Assembly: GCA_963706315.1 (NCBI GenBank)
Contig: CAVPMA010000015.1
Coordinates: 496,001-560,000, forward strand
Source: CALMEC01 sp963706315
GTDB taxonomy: Bacteria > Actinomycetota > Thermoleophilia > Miltoncostaeales > Miltoncostaeaceae
Length of the DNA stretch: 64,000 nucleotides
Direction: 5' to 3'
Positions 29,414-39,574 of this stretch are shown here, one piece after another. A program made the position numbers and the translations under genes. Position 1 is the stretch's first letter; the number at the start of each line of letters is the position of its first letter. A model generated the notes under the pieces. That model saw only the letters and a program-made list of their open reading frames with translations, was not told the origin of the DNA and made no database searches.

Positions 29414-29473
29414 CACTGTTAATCGCCCGGGACGTTCGGCTGCCAAACGCCGATTGTTAATCGCCCGGGACGA
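29398..29473. repeat. three copies of a 16-base repeat, two forming a long palindrome
   Basis: TTAATCGCCCGGGACG occurs directly at 29419-29434 and 29458-29473 and inverted at 29398-29413. The inverted and first direct copies make a near-continuous palindrome (29401-29415 with 29417-29431, 15 bp each side of one base). It lies between two convergent genes and includes the methyltransferase stop codon. It could act as a two-way terminator, but the separate third copy suggests a repeated element or a binding site. Confidence 0.8.
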
Positions 29474-29482
29474 TCCCGTGGG

Positions 29483-29779
29483 TCATCCGCCGCGGCGGCC
29501 GGCTCGGGTGACGACGCGGATGTCGGCGAGGTCGACGACCTGCACCGCGCCCGGCTCGAGGTGGCTCGACTCGATCACGACGATCGCCCATTCGGCGCGG
29601 TCACCGCGGTGCAGCGCGTACAGGGCCTCGCCGGTGATCTGGCAGTGCCGGTCCTCGCTCCACACCTCGGCCGTCACCAACGTGTGCGGCGGGAGCATCA
29701 TCAACGTCGGCGGGACCGTCTGCGGCAGCACCGCGCGGGCGGTGTCGGTCACGAGCTCGGCGATTGCGGTCGCTTGCAT
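29483..29779 (-). CDS. small hypothetical protein
   Basis: The 98-residue protein (MQATAIAELVTDTARAVLPQ, then beta-strand-like HTLVTAEVWSEDRHCQITGE and WAIVVIESSHLEPGAVQVVDL) matches no family I know. The start is well supported by GGAGG 6 bases before ATG 29779. The middle looks like a small beta-barrel or ligand-binding fold, but no motif can be named. It lies downstream of the BtuF-like gene on the same strand with a 65-base gap, so co-transcription is possible. Confidence 0.6.
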   Translation of the reverse strand: MQATAIAELVTDTARAVLPQTVPPTLMMLPPHTLVTAEVWSEDRHCQITGEALYALHRGDRAEWAIVVIESSHLEPGAVQVVDLADIRVVTRAGRRGG

Positions 29780-29844
29780 TGCAGCCTCCGATAGCTGGGA
29801 CGAGGTGACCCCCCGACTGTACGCCCCGGCCGGGTGAAGCGGCA

Positions 29845-30771
29845 TCAGGCCGCGCCGCGGGCGCCGACCGCGACGGCCGCCACGGCCGGCCCCGGATGCA
29901 CCGCCGGGTGCAGCGCCGCCGCGAGCACCTCCAGGCTGTCGACGATCCTCGGGCCCGGGCGGCTGAAGAACGCGTTGCCGTCGGAGAAGTACACGCGGCC
30001 TTCGCGCACGGCCGCGAGATCGTCCCAGCCGTGCCGGGCCTGCAGCAGCGGAAGGTCCTCGAGTGCGCGCCGGGTCGGGAAGCCGCAGCACGCCACGAAG
30101 ATCACATCCGGATCGGCGCGGCGGACCGCGTCCCACGTGATCGTGCGCGACGGCGCCGCCGGCGAGCCCAGCATGTCGACGCCGCCGGCGAGGGCGATGA
30201 GCTCGGGATTCCAATGCCCGCCGTTGAACAGCGGGTCGATCCACTCGAGAAACACCACCCGGGGACGCTCCGGATCCGGGATCGCCGCCGTCCGCGCGGC
30301 GACGGCGTCGACCCGGGCTCGCAGGCCGGCCACCGCCTTCTCCGCGCGGTCGGGCCGCCCAGCCGCGTCGCCGACTGCCCCGATCGCCTCAAACACCTCC
30401 GCGAGCGTCATCGGCTCGAGGTTCACGACGGGAGGGTTCCCCGGCAGCCGGCACGCCGCATCGAGCACCTCCGCCTCCGCGACCGCGCAGACGTCGCACA
30501 GCGCCTGCGTCACGATCAGGTCGGGCGCGAGGTCGGTGAGCACGTCCAGGTCGAGGTGGTAGAGGGCCCGCTCGGTGGTGAGCCGCTCGCGCACCAGCGC
30601 ATCGATCCGGCCGCTCGAGGCGTCGTGCGGGATGAGCGTCCGCGTGACCTTGGGCAGCTCACGGACGAACGGCGGGTGATCGCACTCGTGCGTCACCCCG
30701 ACCAACTCGTCGCCGAGCCCGAGGATGCACACGATCTCGGTGGCGCTCGGCAGCAGGCTCACGATCCGCAC
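29845..30771 (-). CDS. BtuF-like cobalamin-binding/ABC substrate-binding protein without signal peptide
   Basis: The 308-residue protein opens MRIVSLLPSATEIVCILGLGDELVG and continues THECDHPP, typical of a soluble BtuF/FhuD-fold family with the two-lobe helical-backbone structure. No signal peptide, lipobox, permease or ATPase gene is present, so it does not look like an ordinary ABC importer component. Homologues are often labelled cobalamin-binding. The visible metabolic genes give no proof of B12 use. GTG 30771 is preceded by TACATT at 6 bases. It is transcribed in line with the small gene that follows. Confidence 0.82.
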   Translation of the reverse strand: MRIVSLLPSATEIVCILGLGDELVGVTHECDHPPFVRELPKVTRTLIPHDASSGRIDALVRERLTTERALYHLDLDVLTDLAPDLIVTQALCDVCAVAEAEVLDAACRLPGNPPVVNLEPMTLAEVFEAIGAVGDAAGRPDRAEKAVAGLRARVDAVAARTAAIPDPERPRVVFLEWIDPLFNGGHWNPELIALAGGVDMLGSPAAPSRTITWDAVRRADPDVIFVACCGFPTRRALEDLPLLQARHGWDDLAAVREGRVYFSDGNAFFSRPGPRIVDSLEVLAAALHPAVHPGPAVAAVAVGARGAA

Positions 30772-30777
30772 CCGGCG

Positions 30778-30783
30778 AATGTA
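30778..30783 (-). promoter_or_regulatory. -10 hexamer TACATT, leaderless BtuF-like mRNA
   Basis: TACATT sits 6 bases before the GTG at 30771 and no ribosome site is seen, which fits a leaderless transcript. Confidence 0.45.
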
Positions 30784-30891
30784 CCCGGCCGGTCGCGGGC
30801 TCGCCGGCCGTACCGCCGGTGGTCGGACGCAGACGCGCGTCGAGCCCCGGTGGGCGGGGCTCGACGCGTCCTGCGGTCGTGGTGGACTGGA

Positions 30892-33449
30892 CTACTCGTA
30901 CTGCAGTGCCCGCAGCACGTCGAGGCGGGCGGCGCGGCGGCCGGGAGCGACCGCCGCCAGGATCCCGGCGCTGATGGCCAACCACGTCAGCGTGAGGAGC
31001 CCGGTGATCGGAAGCGAGAACCCGACGTCGTAGTCGCCGAGCGCCCGTGTCACGAGGGCGGCCAGTCCGATCCCGATCGGCAGACCCATGACCGCCCCGA
31101 TGAGCGCGGTCGTCACGCTCTCCGACCGGATCATCCGGCGGACCTGGCGGCGGCTCATCCCCACCGCGCGCAGCAGGCCGAGCTCCCGGGTGCGCTCGAT
31201 GACCGCGAGCGCCAGGGTGTTGATCATTCCGAACATGCTCACGACCACCGACAGCGCGAGGAGGACGTAGAGCAGGTTCAGGAGCGTGTCGATGTCCTTC
31301 GCCCGCTCCTCGACGAACGCCGCAGACGTCTGTGCGTTTCCGTCGGGGTACGCGCCCAGCGCCGCCGTGAGGGAATCCACGCCGGCCTTGTCGCCGCCGG
31401 CCATCCTGGCGAGGACGAGGGAATCGGACGCCCTCGGGACGAGCGAGTCGAACGCGGTCTGCGTCATCACGACCGGACCCATGAGCGAGTCGAGCTTCTT
31501 GGGTGTGTACGTCCCCGCGACCCGGAGCGTGCCGGTCGCGCCGGACGCCGACTGCACGGTGAAGGACGATCCGACGACGAGGTTGCGATCCTTCGCGAAG
31601 TCGTGGGACACGATCGCCTGGTTCCCGCTCAGCGAGGCCAGGACGGCGTTGGACCCGCGGTCCCAGTCGAACCGGTAGAGGTTGACGATGGTGGCCGGGT
31701 CGACGCCGTTCGCGGCGACCTCGTCGGTGCCGACCTTGACGCTGGCCGAACGGACTCCGCTCACGATCTCCGCCCCGGCTGCCGTGGCGGCCGCCCGGTC
31801 GGTCCCCGGCGTGAGGTTCTCGAATCCGGTGGACTTGGAGATGACGTGGGTTGCGCTGATCTGGTCGGCCAGCGCATTGCGATCGGATGCCTTCAGGCCG
31901 GTCCCGAGCACGGCGACGAACGTCATGAGGGCGAGGCCGATCATGAGCGCCGCGGCCGTCGAGGCGGTGCGGCCGGGGTTGCGCATGGCGTTCTCGGTCC
32001 CGAGTCGGCCGGACTGGCCGCCGAGACGCGCGACCGGACCGCCGATCACCCGGGTGAGCGGACGGACGATGCGCGGCATGAGTGCCGCGATCCCGATGAA
32101 GGTGGCGAGCAGGCCGACGATCATGAGGATGATCCGGGGGCGGGTCGCCATGTCCGCCAGCAGCGAGGTGGCGAGCACCGCCGCGCCGACGATGCCGATG
32201 GCCGCTCCCGCGACCGGGGCCCGGCGGCTGAGCGAGGTGCGGGGAAGCTCCGAGCCCTCGCGGACCGCGGTGACCGGGGCGACACGGCTCGCGCGCCGAG
32301 CCGGCAGCACGCTGGCGGCCACGGTGACGAGGGTGCCGACCAGGAGCGACACGACGATGGTACGGGTCGCGAGGACCATGCCGGCCGGTCGGCAGGTCGG
32401 CGCCGAGCACGACGAACAGTGCGTTGAGACCCTTGGCGAGCCCGATGCCGGCCAGGATGCCCACGATCGAGCTGCCGAGGCCGACCACCGTCGCCTCGGC
32501 GATGACGCTGCGCATCACCTGGCGGCGCGAGGCGCCGAGGGTCCGCATCGTGGCGAGCTCACGGGTGCGCTGGGCAACCGTGATCGACAGCGTGTTGAAG
32601 ATGACGAAGGAACCGACGAACAGGGCGATCGCCGCGAACGCGAGCAGGAAGTAGTTGACGAAGCTGAGGTCGCCGCTGGCGTCGTCGGACTCGGCCTTCG
32701 CCTGGTCGGCGCCGGTTCGGACCTCAACGGTCGACGGGAGATCGCGAGCGATGCTCGCGGTGAGCTCCGACGCGCTCACGCCGGGTGCGGCCTTGACGGA
32801 GATCTGGTCGAAGGCGTCGCCACGGCCGAGGAGCTTCTGCGCGGTGGAGACGTCGAACGCCGCGACGGTCGCGCTGCCGATCGACGCTGCCGCCGAAGGA
32901 GCCGGTCCCTGAGATCGTGAACGGGCGGGTGGCCCCGTCGATCTGAATGCCGATGGCTGTCACCGACGTGGAAGCCGTTCTCGCTCGCGGTGCCCTCGTC
33001 GATCACGACCTCGTTCGGGCCGCGGGCGAGCCTGCCCTCGTCGACGGACATCAGGCTGAACTGGGGTTGATCGGCGTCGAGTCCGAAGGCGAGCGAGGGC
33101 GCGCCCTTGGTGTCGATGGGCTTGCCGGCACGGTTGGTGAGGCGGGCACCGGTGTCGTCCGCCACCTGGCCGGAGGCCGCGGCGACGTCGGGACGGGCCG
33201 AGATCCGCTGGAGCTCGGAGGCCGTGATGGTCGGGGTGCCCGCGTTGTCGGCGTGCACGATGGTCTTGGGCGTCACGACCGCGTCGGCGCCCTTGTACGA
33301 CTGCTGGTAGATGCTTCCGAATGCGTTGGAGATGGTGTCGGTCAGGACGTAGGTGCCGGTGATCATGGCGACGCCGATGATCACGGCCAAACCGGTGAGG
33401 ACGGCGCGGAGCTTGCGCTGCGCGAGGCCCTTGAGCGCGACGGACAGCA

Positions 33450-33450
<1 letters not shown>
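30892..33450 (-). pseudogene. FtsX/MacB-type ABC permease broken by three +1 frameshifts
   Basis: Joined across frames this is a permease of about 850 residues with an N-terminal membrane anchor (LAQRKLRAVLTGLAVIIGVAM), an extracellular MacB-like domain and two FtsX membrane modules. The second ends LLRAVGMSRRQVRRMI and RRAARLDVLRALQYE. The frame changes near 32955 (VGDS to IGIQIDG), near 32890 (SFGGS to IGSATVAAF) and near 32390 (GADLPT to MVLATRT), each time as if one extra G or C were present. Removing one base at each point restores the protein. It is either a decaying gene or a run of sequence errors. ATG 33450 overlaps the TGA of the ATPase gene. Confidence 0.8.
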
Positions 33451-34235
<785 letters not shown>

Positions 34236-34387
34236 GGGTCGAGTGGTTTGATGTCCTGGGATCACCGTATGAGCGCCCGCCTCGCCGGCCCTCGCCCGAC
34301 GTGCTGAACCGTCCGTCATCCTTGAGGAGGAGGTCGTGCGGCGCCGGATCGTCCTGAAGGCGGAGTGCGCCGGGCGAGGGTGGCCAC

Positions 34388-34393
34388 TACGCT
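34388..34393 (+). promoter_or_regulatory. -10 hexamer TACGCT, leaderless histidine-kinase mRNA
   Basis: TACGCT is 6 bases upstream of ATG 34400. No -35 consensus is visible. Confidence 0.45.
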
Positions 34394-34399
34394 GGATCC

Positions 34400-35590
34400 A
34401 TGAAGGCGCGCGCGGAACGCTTCCTCGCCCGGTGGTGGTCGGTGGTGGTTGCCGTGGTCGTCGGCGGCATCTGGTTCGTCGAGGCGGTCATCGGGCACAT
34501 CGACGGCAATCAGGCGATCGCCATCGTGTTCGCGGTGCTCGTGCCGCTGGCATTTGCGTTCACCAGCAGATACCCAATGGGCGCGCCGCTCACCGTCGTC
34601 GGGCTGCTGGCCGTGCAGATCGCGGTCGACCCGGCGACGCTCTACACCGGCGAGGCCTCGGGGCTGCTGGTCGCCGCGACGGCGGCGGCGTTCGGAACGC
34701 TTCCCCGGCTTCAGGAGCGACTCATCGGCCTGGTCGCGTTGCTGGGGGGGGCCGCGGTGCTGCTCATCCGCGTTCCGGACAGCGCGATCGCCGGCGGCGG
34801 CGATCAGCGCGGGACTCAGCTCTTCTCCAACCTCGTCTTCTTCACGATTGCGTGGGCGATCGGCTGGGTCCTCGCGAGCCGCACCCGCTCGACCCGCCGC
34901 CTCCGCGAGCAGGCCGCGCAGCTCGAGGCGGAGCGCGACGCCCTCGCCCGCGAGGCGGTTGCCGAGGAACGCGGCCGCATCGCCCGCGAGCTGCACGATG
35001 TGGTGGCGCACTCCGTGAGCGTCATGACGGTCCAGGCCGGCGGCGTGCGCCGCCTGCTCCGTGCCGAGCAGCAGCGCGAGCGCGAAGCGCTCCTCACGGT
35101 CGAGGAGACCGGTCGTCGCGCCCTCGCCGAGATGCGGCGGATGGTGGGCATCATGCGCACCGACGTCGACGCGTCCGACCGCGCGCCGCAGCCCGGCCTG
35201 GAGAACCTCGACCACCTCATGGGCGAGATCCGCGAGTCGGGCCTGCCCGTCGCCCTCGAGGTCGAGGGCGCCCCCGTCGAGCTGCCGGTCGGCGTCGACC
35301 TCTCCGCCTACCGCATCGTCCAGGAGGCGCTCACCAACGCGCTCAAGCACGCCGGCCCCGCCCACGCCTGGGTCACGGTCCGGTACGCGCCCGCGGGGGT
35401 CGAGATCCTGGTGGAGGATGACGGGGCCGGGCCGTCGGCCATTCTGGGCCTCCCCGGCCACGGGCTCATCGGCATGCGTGAGCGTGTCGCCGTCTACGGC
35501 GGGACGCTCGAGACCGGCGCCCGGCCCGGCGGCGGGTTCCGCCTGCGGGCGTTGCTGCCGCTGGACGGCGCCGTGGGCGCGGAGGCCTGA
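34400..35590 (+). CDS. sensor histidine kinase (HisKA_3/NarX-like)
   Basis: The 396-residue kinase has about five hydrophobic segments in residues 12-160 and no sizeable extracellular domain. A cytosolic helix leads to the dimerisation box ERGRIARELHDVVAHSVSVM (phospho-accepting His199) and a HATPase with N-box EALTNALKHAG and a GHGLIGMRERV G-box. Such intramembrane-sensing kinases respond to envelope stress or to the state of a partner transporter. It is followed after 2 bases by its response regulator and diverges from a MacB-like ABC transporter, the probable target or partner. Confidence 0.92.
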   Translation: MKARAERFLARWWSVVVAVVVGGIWFVEAVIGHIDGNQAIAIVFAVLVPLAFAFTSRYPMGAPLTVVGLLAVQIAVDPATLYTGEASGLLVAATAAAFGTLPRLQERLIGLVALLGGAAVLLIRVPDSAIAGGGDQRGTQLFSNLVFFTIAWAIGWVLASRTRSTRRLREQAAQLEAERDALAREAVAEERGRIARELHDVVAHSVSVMTVQAGGVRRLLRAEQQREREALLTVEETGRRALAEMRRMVGIMRTDVDASDRAPQPGLENLDHLMGEIRESGLPVALEVEGAPVELPVGVDLSAYRIVQEALTNALKHAGPAHAWVTVRYAPAGVEILVEDDGAGPSAILGLPGHGLIGMRERVAVYGGTLETGARPGGGFRLRALLPLDGAVGAEA

Positions 35591-35592
35591 TC

Positions 35593-36264
35593 GTGCCGGT
35601 CAGCGTGCTCATCGCCGACGACCAGGCCCTCGTCCGGGCGGGCTTCCGGATGATCCTGGACGCCGAGTCCGACATCGTGGTGGTGGGGGAGGCCCAGAAT
35701 GGCGAGGAGGCGGTCGGGCAGGTCCGTCGCACCCGCCCGGACGTGGTGTTGATGGACATCCGCATGCCGGTCATGGACGGCATCGAAGCCACCCGCCGGG
35801 TCCTGGAGGACGCGGCGGCAACGACGCGCGTGCTCGTGCTGACGACCTTCGACGAGGACGACTACATTCGTGACGCGCTGGCGGCCGGGGCCAGTGGGTT
35901 CCTTCTCAAGGACACCCCGCCGGAGCAGCTCGTGGAGGCGATCCGGGTGATCGCGGCGGGTGAGGCCCTGCTGTCGCCGTCGGTCACCCGCCGGGTCATC
36001 GCCGAGTTCGCCCGGCGGCCGTCGCGGGCGTCGGCCCGGCCGAAGTCGCTCGACGACCTCACCGCCCGCGAGCTCGAGGTGCTCCAACTGGTCGCGAAGG
36101 GGCTCTCGAACGGCGAGATCGCGGCCCATCTCGTGGTGAGCGAGACCACGGTGAAGACCCATGTCGCGCACGTGCTCGGCAAGCTCCGCCTCCGCGACCG
36201 CGTGCAGGCCGTGGTCCTCGCCTACGAGGCGGGCGTCGTGCAACCCGGCGACGGCGAGGTGTAG
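35593..36264 (+). CDS. NarL/LuxR-type response regulator
   Basis: The 223-residue protein has an intact receiver (acidic pair in IADDQALVR, phospho-acceptor Asp55 in LMDIRMP, Lys in FLLKD) and a C-terminal LuxR helix-turn-helix (LTARELEVLQLVAKGLSNGEIA, then ETTVKTHVAHVLGKL). It starts at GTG 35593 just behind the kinase stop and is surely its partner. The intact receiver contrasts with the degenerate one encoded at 17394. Confidence 0.94.
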   Translation: MPVSVLIADDQALVRAGFRMILDAESDIVVVGEAQNGEEAVGQVRRTRPDVVLMDIRMPVMDGIEATRRVLEDAAATTRVLVLTTFDEDDYIRDALAAGASGFLLKDTPPEQLVEAIRVIAAGEALLSPSVTRRVIAEFARRPSRASARPKSLDDLTARELEVLQLVAKGLSNGEIAAHLVVSETTVKTHVAHVLGKLRLRDRVQAVVLAYEAGVVQPGDGEV

Positions 36265-36273
36265 CACCAGGCC

Positions 36274-36867
36274 CTACAGGTGCCGGTCGAGGTCCCCTCG
36301 GGTGGGGGCGAGGCGCGCCCGGTCGTGCCAGAAGCGCGTGAGCGCCGCCTCGATGCGCGGGGCGTCGACGCCGAGCTCGTCGCTCGCCCGTCGAAACTCG
36401 AGGTAGGCGACGATCGCGGCCGCCTCTTCGCGGCAGAACACCGACAGGCGGTGGCGCGACGCGTCGTCCCAGGTCAGGGCGCCGTAGCGCCGCGGGCCCA
36501 GCAGCACACGGCCCCCCGAGCGGTGGTGGGTCGCCCCGTCCTCGGCGGGGACCTCGAGGCCCAGCTCCGAGAAGCCGTGGATCAGGGGGAAGAGCGGGTC
36601 CGCCGTCCGCAGCTCGCCCCGCACGTCGGCCACCAGGTACGCCGGGAGGTAGTGCCGCAGCCCCGCCTCCGAGAAGAACGACAGCGCCGAGGCATGCTCG
36701 TCGAGGAACCCGGGCTCGAGGGCCCGCCAATCCGCCCGCCCGGCGAAGGCGCCGACCTCGTCGAAGGGCTCGCAACCCTCGAACGAGCCCTGCAGGAAGG
36801 CGTCGCCCGGATGGTCGGACGTGAACGTGCGGTCGATGACCGCGACCAACGCGTCCCGGTCGGTCAC
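36274..36867 (-). CDS. uncharacterised protein at the end of the glycosyltransferase operon (DUF6714-like)
   Basis: The 197-residue protein includes DAFLQGSFEGCEPFDEV, then ALSFFSEAGLRHYLPAYLVADVRGEL and, near the end, LSVFCREEAAAIVAYLEFRR. The LSFFS..G.R.YLPAYL pattern recalls a family I know as DUF6714, found in many bacteria without known function; this assignment is from memory. GTG 36867 overlaps the stop of the glycosyltransferase gene (GTGA). It is the last gene of a four-gene coupled operon. No catalytic or membrane features are seen. Confidence 0.65.
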   Translation of the reverse strand: MTDRDALVAVIDRTFTSDHPGDAFLQGSFEGCEPFDEVGAFAGRADWRALEPGFLDEHASALSFFSEAGLRHYLPAYLVADVRGELRTADPLFPLIHGFSELGLEVPAEDGATHHRSGGRVLLGPRRYGALTWDDASRHRLSVFCREEAAAIVAYLEFRRASDELGVDAPRIEAALTRFWHDRARLAPTRGDLDRHL

Positions 36868-38390
36868 ACGGTCGCTCCGACCGGTTCGGCCGTCTCGGCG
36901 GTCACGTCGCCGTCTGCCACGCCGAGCCGGTGCTCGATCTCCGCGCGGAGGGACCAGTACCGCCCGCCACCGAAGCTCTGCCGCTCGCCGGCCGCCGCGC
37001 CGGTGCGGGTCATGGCTCCCCAGCCCTGCTTCTTGCGCACGGCCTCCCAGAGCCCGGTGATCCGCCACCAGGAGTTGAGCTGGCGGTACCCGATCGTCTC
37101 GACGATCGAGAGCATCGCGATGCGCAGCACATCCCTCCAGCGCGGGTACCGGTGGAACACCATCTCCTCGAGCATCAGCGACGAGATCGACAGCACCAGG
37201 CCCAGCCCGAGCATGATCGCCAGCATGAACGGCGCGAGGCCCGTGTTCAGCAGCCCGCCGGCCCACATGGCGATCGTGAGCACCAGCGCAAGGCCCTCCA
37301 TCGCCGGCCCGAGGAGCTCGAACAGCAGGAAGTACGGGAGCGCGAGCGTCCCCAGCGTTCCGTACCGGGGGTTGAAGAGCATCGTCCGGTGCCGTGACAG
37401 CGTGTCGTAGAGGCCGCGCTGCCACCGCGTGCGCTGGCGGCGCAGCACCTTGAGGCTCTCGGGGGCCTCCGTCCAGCAGACCGCGTCGGGGACGAACTCC
37501 ACCCGGTAGTCCTGCCCCTGCTCGATCATGTGCCGCTGCATGCGCACCACGAGCTCGGCGTCCTCGCCGATCGTGTGGGCGTAACCCCCGGCGTCGACCA
37601 CGACGTCCTTGCGGAACAACCCGAACGCGCCCGACACGATCAGGAGCGCATTGAGGCGGCTCCAGCTGCAGCGTCCCACCAGGAATCCCCGCATGTACTC
37701 CACGATCTGGAACCCCGGGATGAAGCGACGCGGCACGCCGGCCTCGACGAGGGTGCCCCGGGCGAACCGCGATCCGTTCGCGATCCGGACGATCCCGCCG
37801 GTCGCGATCACGAGCTCGGGGCGGAGCACGAACGGCTCCACCGCGCGGAGCAGGGCGTCGGGTTCGAGGATCGAGTCTGCGTCGATCCCGCACACGAGTG
37901 GGTAGCGCGACGCGTTGATCCCGGCGTTCAGGGAGTCCGCCTTGCCGCCGTTCTCCTTGTCGATCACGATCAGCTCGGGGTAGGCCCGCGACTGGTAGAT
38001 GCCGCGAATCGGCTGGGTCTTGAGCGTGACGGGGGGGTCGCGGTCGAGCGGCTCGAGTCCGTATGCCTCCACGACCTGCTGCAGGGTGTCGTCCTTCGAG
38101 CCGTCGTTGATGACGATGACCTCGAACTCGGGGTAGCGCAGGCCGAGGAGGGAGGCGACCGATTCGACGATCGCGGCCGACTCGTTGTACGCGGGCAGCA
38201 GCACCGAGACGGGCGGCGTGAGCGGGAACGTGAACATGTCCTCGCCGATGTCCGCCTTGCGGTTGAGCGCATGGTCGTACACCTCGCGGGCCGCGACGCC
38301 CGTCAGGAGCAGGGACGCGACCGCGAGCATCGCGAAGTAGAACGCCACGATCCCTGCGGACATCAGGATCGCGACGAGCAGCCAGCTCAC
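36864..38390 (-). CDS. processive family 2 glycosyltransferase
   Basis: The 508-residue membrane enzyme starts with an N-terminal helix (LLVAILMSAGIVAFYFAML). It has the GT-A motifs of cellulose/hyaluronan/PgaC-type synthases: VLLPAYNE, VINDGSKDDT, CGIDADS, the base motif GEDAELV and QRTRWQRG (QxxRW). Several C-terminal helices follow that would thread a polysaccharide through the membrane. The sugar cannot be read from the sequence. GTG 38390 overlaps the HEAT-repeat gene (GTGA). It is the enzymatic core of an operon with a receiver protein and a HEAT scaffold, so polymer synthesis may be under direct signal control. Confidence 0.92.
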   Translation of the reverse strand: MSWLLVAILMSAGIVAFYFAMLAVASLLLTGVAAREVYDHALNRKADIGEDMFTFPLTPPVSVLLPAYNESAAIVESVASLLGLRYPEFEVIVINDGSKDDTLQQVVEAYGLEPLDRDPPVTLKTQPIRGIYQSRAYPELIVIDKENGGKADSLNAGINASRYPLVCGIDADSILEPDALLRAVEPFVLRPELVIATGGIVRIANGSRFARGTLVEAGVPRRFIPGFQIVEYMRGFLVGRCSWSRLNALLIVSGAFGLFRKDVVVDAGGYAHTIGEDAELVVRMQRHMIEQGQDYRVEFVPDAVCWTEAPESLKVLRRQRTRWQRGLYDTLSRHRTMLFNPRYGTLGTLALPYFLLFELLGPAMEGLALVLTIAMWAGGLLNTGLAPFMLAIMLGLGLVLSISSLMLEEMVFHRYPRWRDVLRIAMLSIVETIGYRQLNSWWRITGLWEAVRKKQGWGAMTRTGAAAGERQSFGGGRYWSLRAEIEHRLGVADGDVTAETAEPVGATV

Positions 38391-39574
38391 GCGGCTTCCT
38401 CGTCGGACAGCAGTTCCCCCCAGGCGCGCGAGCCGACGCCGTCGAGCACCGCGAGCGTCGCGACGAGCTCCGCCTCTTCGCAACACGCCAGCACACTCGC
38501 CATGCGCCGCTCCAGGCCACCGGTCCGCTCGAGCCACTCGAGGCTCGCCGCCTTCGCCCGCTTCGCCCCCGGCGTGTCGTCGTGATCGCCGAGGATCCGC
38601 CAGGCGAAGTCGTCGCCCGAGGGGAGTCGGCACAGCGACTCGGCCGCCCGGTAGCTCACCCAGTAGTCGGGGTCGCGCGTCATGCTCGTCAGCACGCGCG
38701 CCGCGTCGTCGCCGAGGATCTGGCCGAGTCCGGTCGCTGCCGCCGCCCGCACGATCGCCGCGTCGTCGACGGCGAGGCGGAAGAGCGGCTCGGGATCGAC
38801 TTCCACTTCGGCCGATCCCGCGATCTCGGCGATCGCCAGGATGGCGTGCCGGCGCACGCTGGGGTCGGGGTCGACGACGGCGACCATCAGCGCGGGCACC
38901 GCCGAGACCGATCGGCGCATCCCGAGGACCCGGGCGATGAGATCGCGGACGGTTGGGTCGGCGTGGGTGAGGCAGGCGATGAGGGCCGGGTCGGCGGAGG
39001 CGTCGAGGTTGAGCAGCGCGCCCGACAGGATCCCCCGCGGTACGCGCCGTCGTTCGACGGCGTCGATGAGGGCTCGGACCTCGGCCCCGGTCGCCACCCG
39101 GCCGAGTGCCGCGGCGCAGGCGTCCCGCACGCGGTAGCGCCCGTCGCGCAGGCCCTTGGCCAGCGCCGGCGCCGCGAGGCGGCTGCCCATGCGGCCCAGC
39201 AGCGCGGCGGCCTCCGCCCGCCGCCAGCTACGGTTGGTCGGTCGCGCGAGGATGCGGATCGCGTCCTCCACGTAGCCGTTCTCCTCGAGCCAGTGGACGG
39301 CGCGAGCACGGGACGGCCCCGCGAGGGCGCCCGTCGCCTCGACGACCAGATCGCGCGCCACTCGTCGCCTGCGTCCGTGGCGCGGGGCGGGGGGCTGCAC
39401 CGCGTCGAGGACCACCGCGGACGGAAGATCGGCGAGCTCGCGACGGACGGGCCGGTCGAGCCGCGCCTGCACCTGGCGCCTGAGCCTCCACGACACGATG
39501 AGCAGCGTGCATGCGACCAGGATCAGGACGAACCCGAGGAGCACGCTGTACACCGCGATGGTGGTTGACGTCAC
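38387..39574 (-). CDS. membrane-anchored HEAT-repeat protein
   Basis: The 395-residue protein has one N-terminal transmembrane helix (VYSVLLGFVLILVACTLLIV) followed by cytosolic HEAT/PBS-lyase-type repeats (for example AEAAALLGRMGS, RDACAAALGRVA, RRHAILAIAEIAGS and RAAAATGLGQIL). Such repeats form a curved scaffold for protein binding. GTG 39574 overlaps the receiver gene and the stop overlaps the glycosyltransferase start, so it probably links the two. No enzymatic motif is seen. Confidence 0.85.
   Translation of the reverse strand: MTSTTIAVYSVLLGFVLILVACTLLIVSWRLRRQVQARLDRPVRRELADLPSAVVLDAVQPPAPRHGRRRRVARDLVVEATGALAGPSRARAVHWLEENGYVEDAIRILARPTNRSWRRAEAAALLGRMGSRLAAPALAKGLRDGRYRVRDACAAALGRVATGAEVRALIDAVERRRVPRGILSGALLNLDASADPALIACLTHADPTVRDLIARVLGMRRSVSAVPALMVAVVDPDPSVRRHAILAIAEIAGSAEVEVDPEPLFRLAVDDAAIVRAAAATGLGQILGDDAARVLTSMTRDPDYWVSYRAAESLCRLPSGDDFAWRILGDHDDTPGAKRAKAASLEWLERTGGLERRMASVLACCEEAELVATLAVLDGVGSRAWGELLSDEEAA

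Noticed and set aside
29896..32427. Plus-strand frame of over 800 codons opposite the BtuF-like and permease genes
   Set aside because: It is a shadow of high GC at third positions; the minus strand carries conserved protein sequence in this stretch even though the permease is frameshifted.
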